Source: Actinomycetes bacterium (lineage in GTDB: Bacteria; Actinomycetota; Acidimicrobiia; IMCC26256; JANYLB01). From it: DNA of 64,000 nt. Each line of letters starts with the position of its first letter. The stretch's first letter is position 1. Under the pieces are notes generated by a model. That model saw only the letters and a list, made by a program, of their open reading frames with translations. It ran no database searches and had not been told where the DNA came from. The translations under genes and the position numbers were made by a program. Shown piece by piece: positions 62,490 through 64,000 of the stretch. Location: assembly GCA_025363815.1 (NCBI GenBank), contig JANYLB010000054.1, positions 1 through 64,000 of the forward strand, given 5' to 3'.

Positions 62490-63479
62490 TCAGGTGTGAG
62501 GTTCGGCCACGAGCTTGCCCCAGGTCCCCCGACTCGCGAGGCGGGCCAGCGCAGCGGGAATCTCCGCCATCGTCACTACGCCTGACACCAACGGATCGAT
62601 CAGGCCTTCGGCATGGAGCCCGACCAGCGCCGCGTGGGTCTCACGGATGCGCTCGGGTTGGTGGACGTTGTAGAGACCCCAGTGCACTCCGACAATCGAA
62701 TAGTTCTTTATCAGCGCGTGGTTCGTCGGCGCGTCGGCGATGCGGCCGCCGGCAAAGCCGATCACAAGAACGCGACCCTCGAACGCAATGCACTTGCGGG
62801 AGCGATCGAAGGTGTCTCCACCGACGGAGTCGTAGATCACGTCGGCGCCGCGGCCGTCGGTAGCGTCCTTCACCGCGTCGACGAAGTCACCGGCGCGGTA
62901 GTCGATCACCAGTTCGGCGCCGAGATCGCGGCAGACCTGCACCTTCTCGGCCCCGCCCGCGGTCGCGATGACGCGCGCACCGGCGGCCAGCCCGAGCTGG
63001 ATCGCGGCCGAGCCCACACCGCCCGCGCCCGCGTGGACGAGCAACGTCTCGCCGGCGCGCAGCTCGGCGCGGCGGTGCAACGCGAGGTACCCGGTCTGAT
63101 AGGTCACATGTAGCGCCGCCGCCGCGTTCCAACCCAGCGAGTCGGGGATCGGGAACACACCGCCGACCGGGGCCAGTGTGTGTTCGGTGAACCCTCCATG
63201 ACCGAACCTCGGAATCGCGAGAACCCGCTGGCCGACCAGATCGGGATCGACTCCGTCTCCGACGGTGGTGACCCGCCCGGCCACCTCCGCCCCCGGAGTG
63301 AACGGCAGCGACGGCTTCACCTGGTACTCACCGCGGCACATCAACACGTCGGGGAAGTTCAAGGATGCGCCGACCACGTCGATCGTGACCTCACCGGGGC
63401 CGGCGACCGGAACGGCGACGTCGTCGAGCCTCAGCACCGCCTCCGGCTCTCCGAGCTCGTGCACCCGCCAGGCCCTCAT
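62490..63479 (-). CDS. Zinc-free quinone oxidoreductase (MDR superfamily)
   Basis: A 329-residue medium-chain dehydrogenase/reductase. The NADPH-binding motif is AGAGGVGSAAIQLGLAAGA near 147-165; the substrate domain opens MRAWRVHELGEPEAVLRL. The Cys residues of zinc-dependent alcohol dehydrogenases are missing, so it belongs to the quinone oxidoreductase/enoyl reductase branch. It reduces quinones or alpha,beta-unsaturated carbonyls. It is divergent from the SnoaL-like gene at the window edge. Confidence 0.92.
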   Translation of the reverse strand: MRAWRVHELGEPEAVLRLDDVAVPVAGPGEVTIDVVGASLNFPDVLMCRGEYQVKPSLPFTPGAEVAGRVTTVGDGVDPDLVGQRVLAIPRFGHGGFTEHTLAPVGGVFPIPDSLGWNAAAALHVTYQTGYLALHRRAELRAGETLLVHAGAGGVGSAAIQLGLAAGARVIATAGGAEKVQVCRDLGAELVIDYRAGDFVDAVKDATDGRGADVIYDSVGGDTFDRSRKCIAFEGRVLVIGFAGGRIADAPTNHALIKNYSIVGVHWGLYNVHQPERIRETHAALVGLHAEGLIDPLVSGVVTMAEIPAALARLASRGTWGKLVAEPHT

Positions 63480-63559
63480 CGCGCCAGCCTACGGCCGTAC
63501 CGACTGCCCGGCATCAGGTCTCCTAGGGTGTTCGCTCGAACACGACGAGAGGGAGCCTG

Positions 63560-64000
63560 ATGGGCGAGTTCAGCCGCGACGAGATCGAACGCGAGTACGC
63601 CAACTACCGCGCCGTGGCGGCCCGGGCCGGCGCGTCGGGCGATTGGAGCCAGTGGGCCGATCTCTTCACCGAAGACGCGGTCTACGTAGAGCATCTCTAC
63701 GGCCGCTTCGAGGGCCGAGAGGCGATCCGGGCCTGGATCATCTCGACGATGGCCGAGTTCCCCAACAACGAGATGACCGAGTTTCCCGCCGACTGGTGGG
63801 TCATCGACGAGGAGCGCGGCTGGGTCGTCTGTGCGGTGTGGAACCGCATGAAGGACCTCGGCAACGGCACCGTCTACCAGGCGATCAACTGGTCCCAGCT
63901 CACTTACGCAGGCGACGGCAGGTGGTCCTACGAGGAAGACATCTACAACGTCACCGAGTTCGCCGACGCCGTCGGCGCCTACCTCGCGGCGCGAAACGCA
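63560..64000 (+). CDS. SnoaL/NTF2-like protein (3' end outside window)
   Basis: The frame opens at ATG 63560 with GGGAG upstream and runs off the window (147 codons). FSRDEIEREYANYRAVAARAG and GDWSQWADLFTEDAVYVEHLYG are the standard start of an NTF2-like/SnoaL fold, which forms a cone for hydrophobic ligands. Members include ketosteroid-isomerase-like proteins and cyclases, and function cannot be assigned from this part. It is divergent from the quinone oxidoreductase. Confidence 0.82.
   Translation, partial: MGEFSRDEIEREYANYRAVAARAGASGDWSQWADLFTEDAVYVEHLYGRFEGREAIRAWIISTMAEFPNNEMTEFPADWWVIDEERGWVVCAVWNRMKDLGNGTVYQAINWSQLTYAGDGRWSYEEDIYNVTEFADAVGAYLAARNA

Overview
The window is high-GC, gene-dense DNA from an actinobacterium. 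The protein repertoire suggests an Acidimicrobiia-type organism or a relative: many acyl-CoA dehydrogenases and MFE-2-like short-chain dehydrogenases, a WS/DGAT acyltransferase, a PIG-L/Mca-type deacetylase, a HelD-type ATPase, and mixed ATG/GTG starts. Lineage is inferred from gene content only. No rRNA, CRISPR array, prophage or complete insertion sequence was seen. The only RNA gene recognised is a tRNA-Cys. No gene-free stretch reaches 300 bases; the longest, about 2493-2783, holds the tRNA, short repeats and an operator.

Layout. 1-2492: a surface-anchored dimethylformamidase-like protein followed by a redoxin, both minus strand. 2557-16486: catabolic operons on the plus strand (HMG-CoA-synthase-like/DUF35 fusion, SCP-x-type thiolase, enoyl-CoA hydratase; SDR, two acyl-CoA dehydrogenases, SRPBCC; hydantoinase B/A pair; two-subunit GMC dehydrogenase). 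16496-20152: small helical protein, fatty-acid desaturase, HAD hydrolase, aldehyde dehydrogenase. 20201-35539: acyl-CoA ligase with acyl-CoA dehydrogenase, an unknown protein with a nitroreductase, a D-2-hydroxyacid dehydrogenase, MFE-2-like SDR with MaoC hydratase, a divergent TetR regulator, an ACMSD-like amidohydrolase, and a branched-chain-amino-acid-type ABC importer divergent from a deacetylase. 35552-47379: WS/DGAT, esterase, membrane proteins, ArfB, a PPOX-fold protein and a complete five-gene Dpp/Opp-type importer. 47456-64000: largely housekeeping genes (ABC-F, Lon, glutathione peroxidase, fumarase C, DUF885 and M3 peptidases, HelD, histidine phosphatase, quinone oxidoreductase), plus one TnpB-like N-terminal fragment.

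Main observation. A palindrome, TGAC-N6-GTCA (extended form CTGACRC-N3-CGTCAG), recurs just upstream of or across the starts of the thiolase, SDR, hydantoinase, GMC, ligase, MaoC/tetR, amidohydrolase and importer/deacetylase units between 2.7 and 34.7 kb. One copy lies between tetR (27732-28424) and the divergent MaoC gene. I infer an autoregulated local TetR regulon covering uptake, CoA activation, beta-oxidation through (R)-hydroxyacyl intermediates, thiolysis or aldol cleavage, and a possible ATP-dependent carboxylation step. The substrate cannot be read from sequence; a hydrophobic carboxylic acid (steroid-, terpenoid- or aromatic-like) is plausible.

Other structure includes two copies of a long-stem hairpin element (12011-12057, 47386-47454), two copies of a 39-bp inverted-repeat element (2667-2705, 23147-23185), a 24-bp triple tandem repeat before the HAD gene, a perfect 20-bp palindrome at the desaturase promoter, and a 10-bp inverted repeat beside the lon ribosome-binding site.
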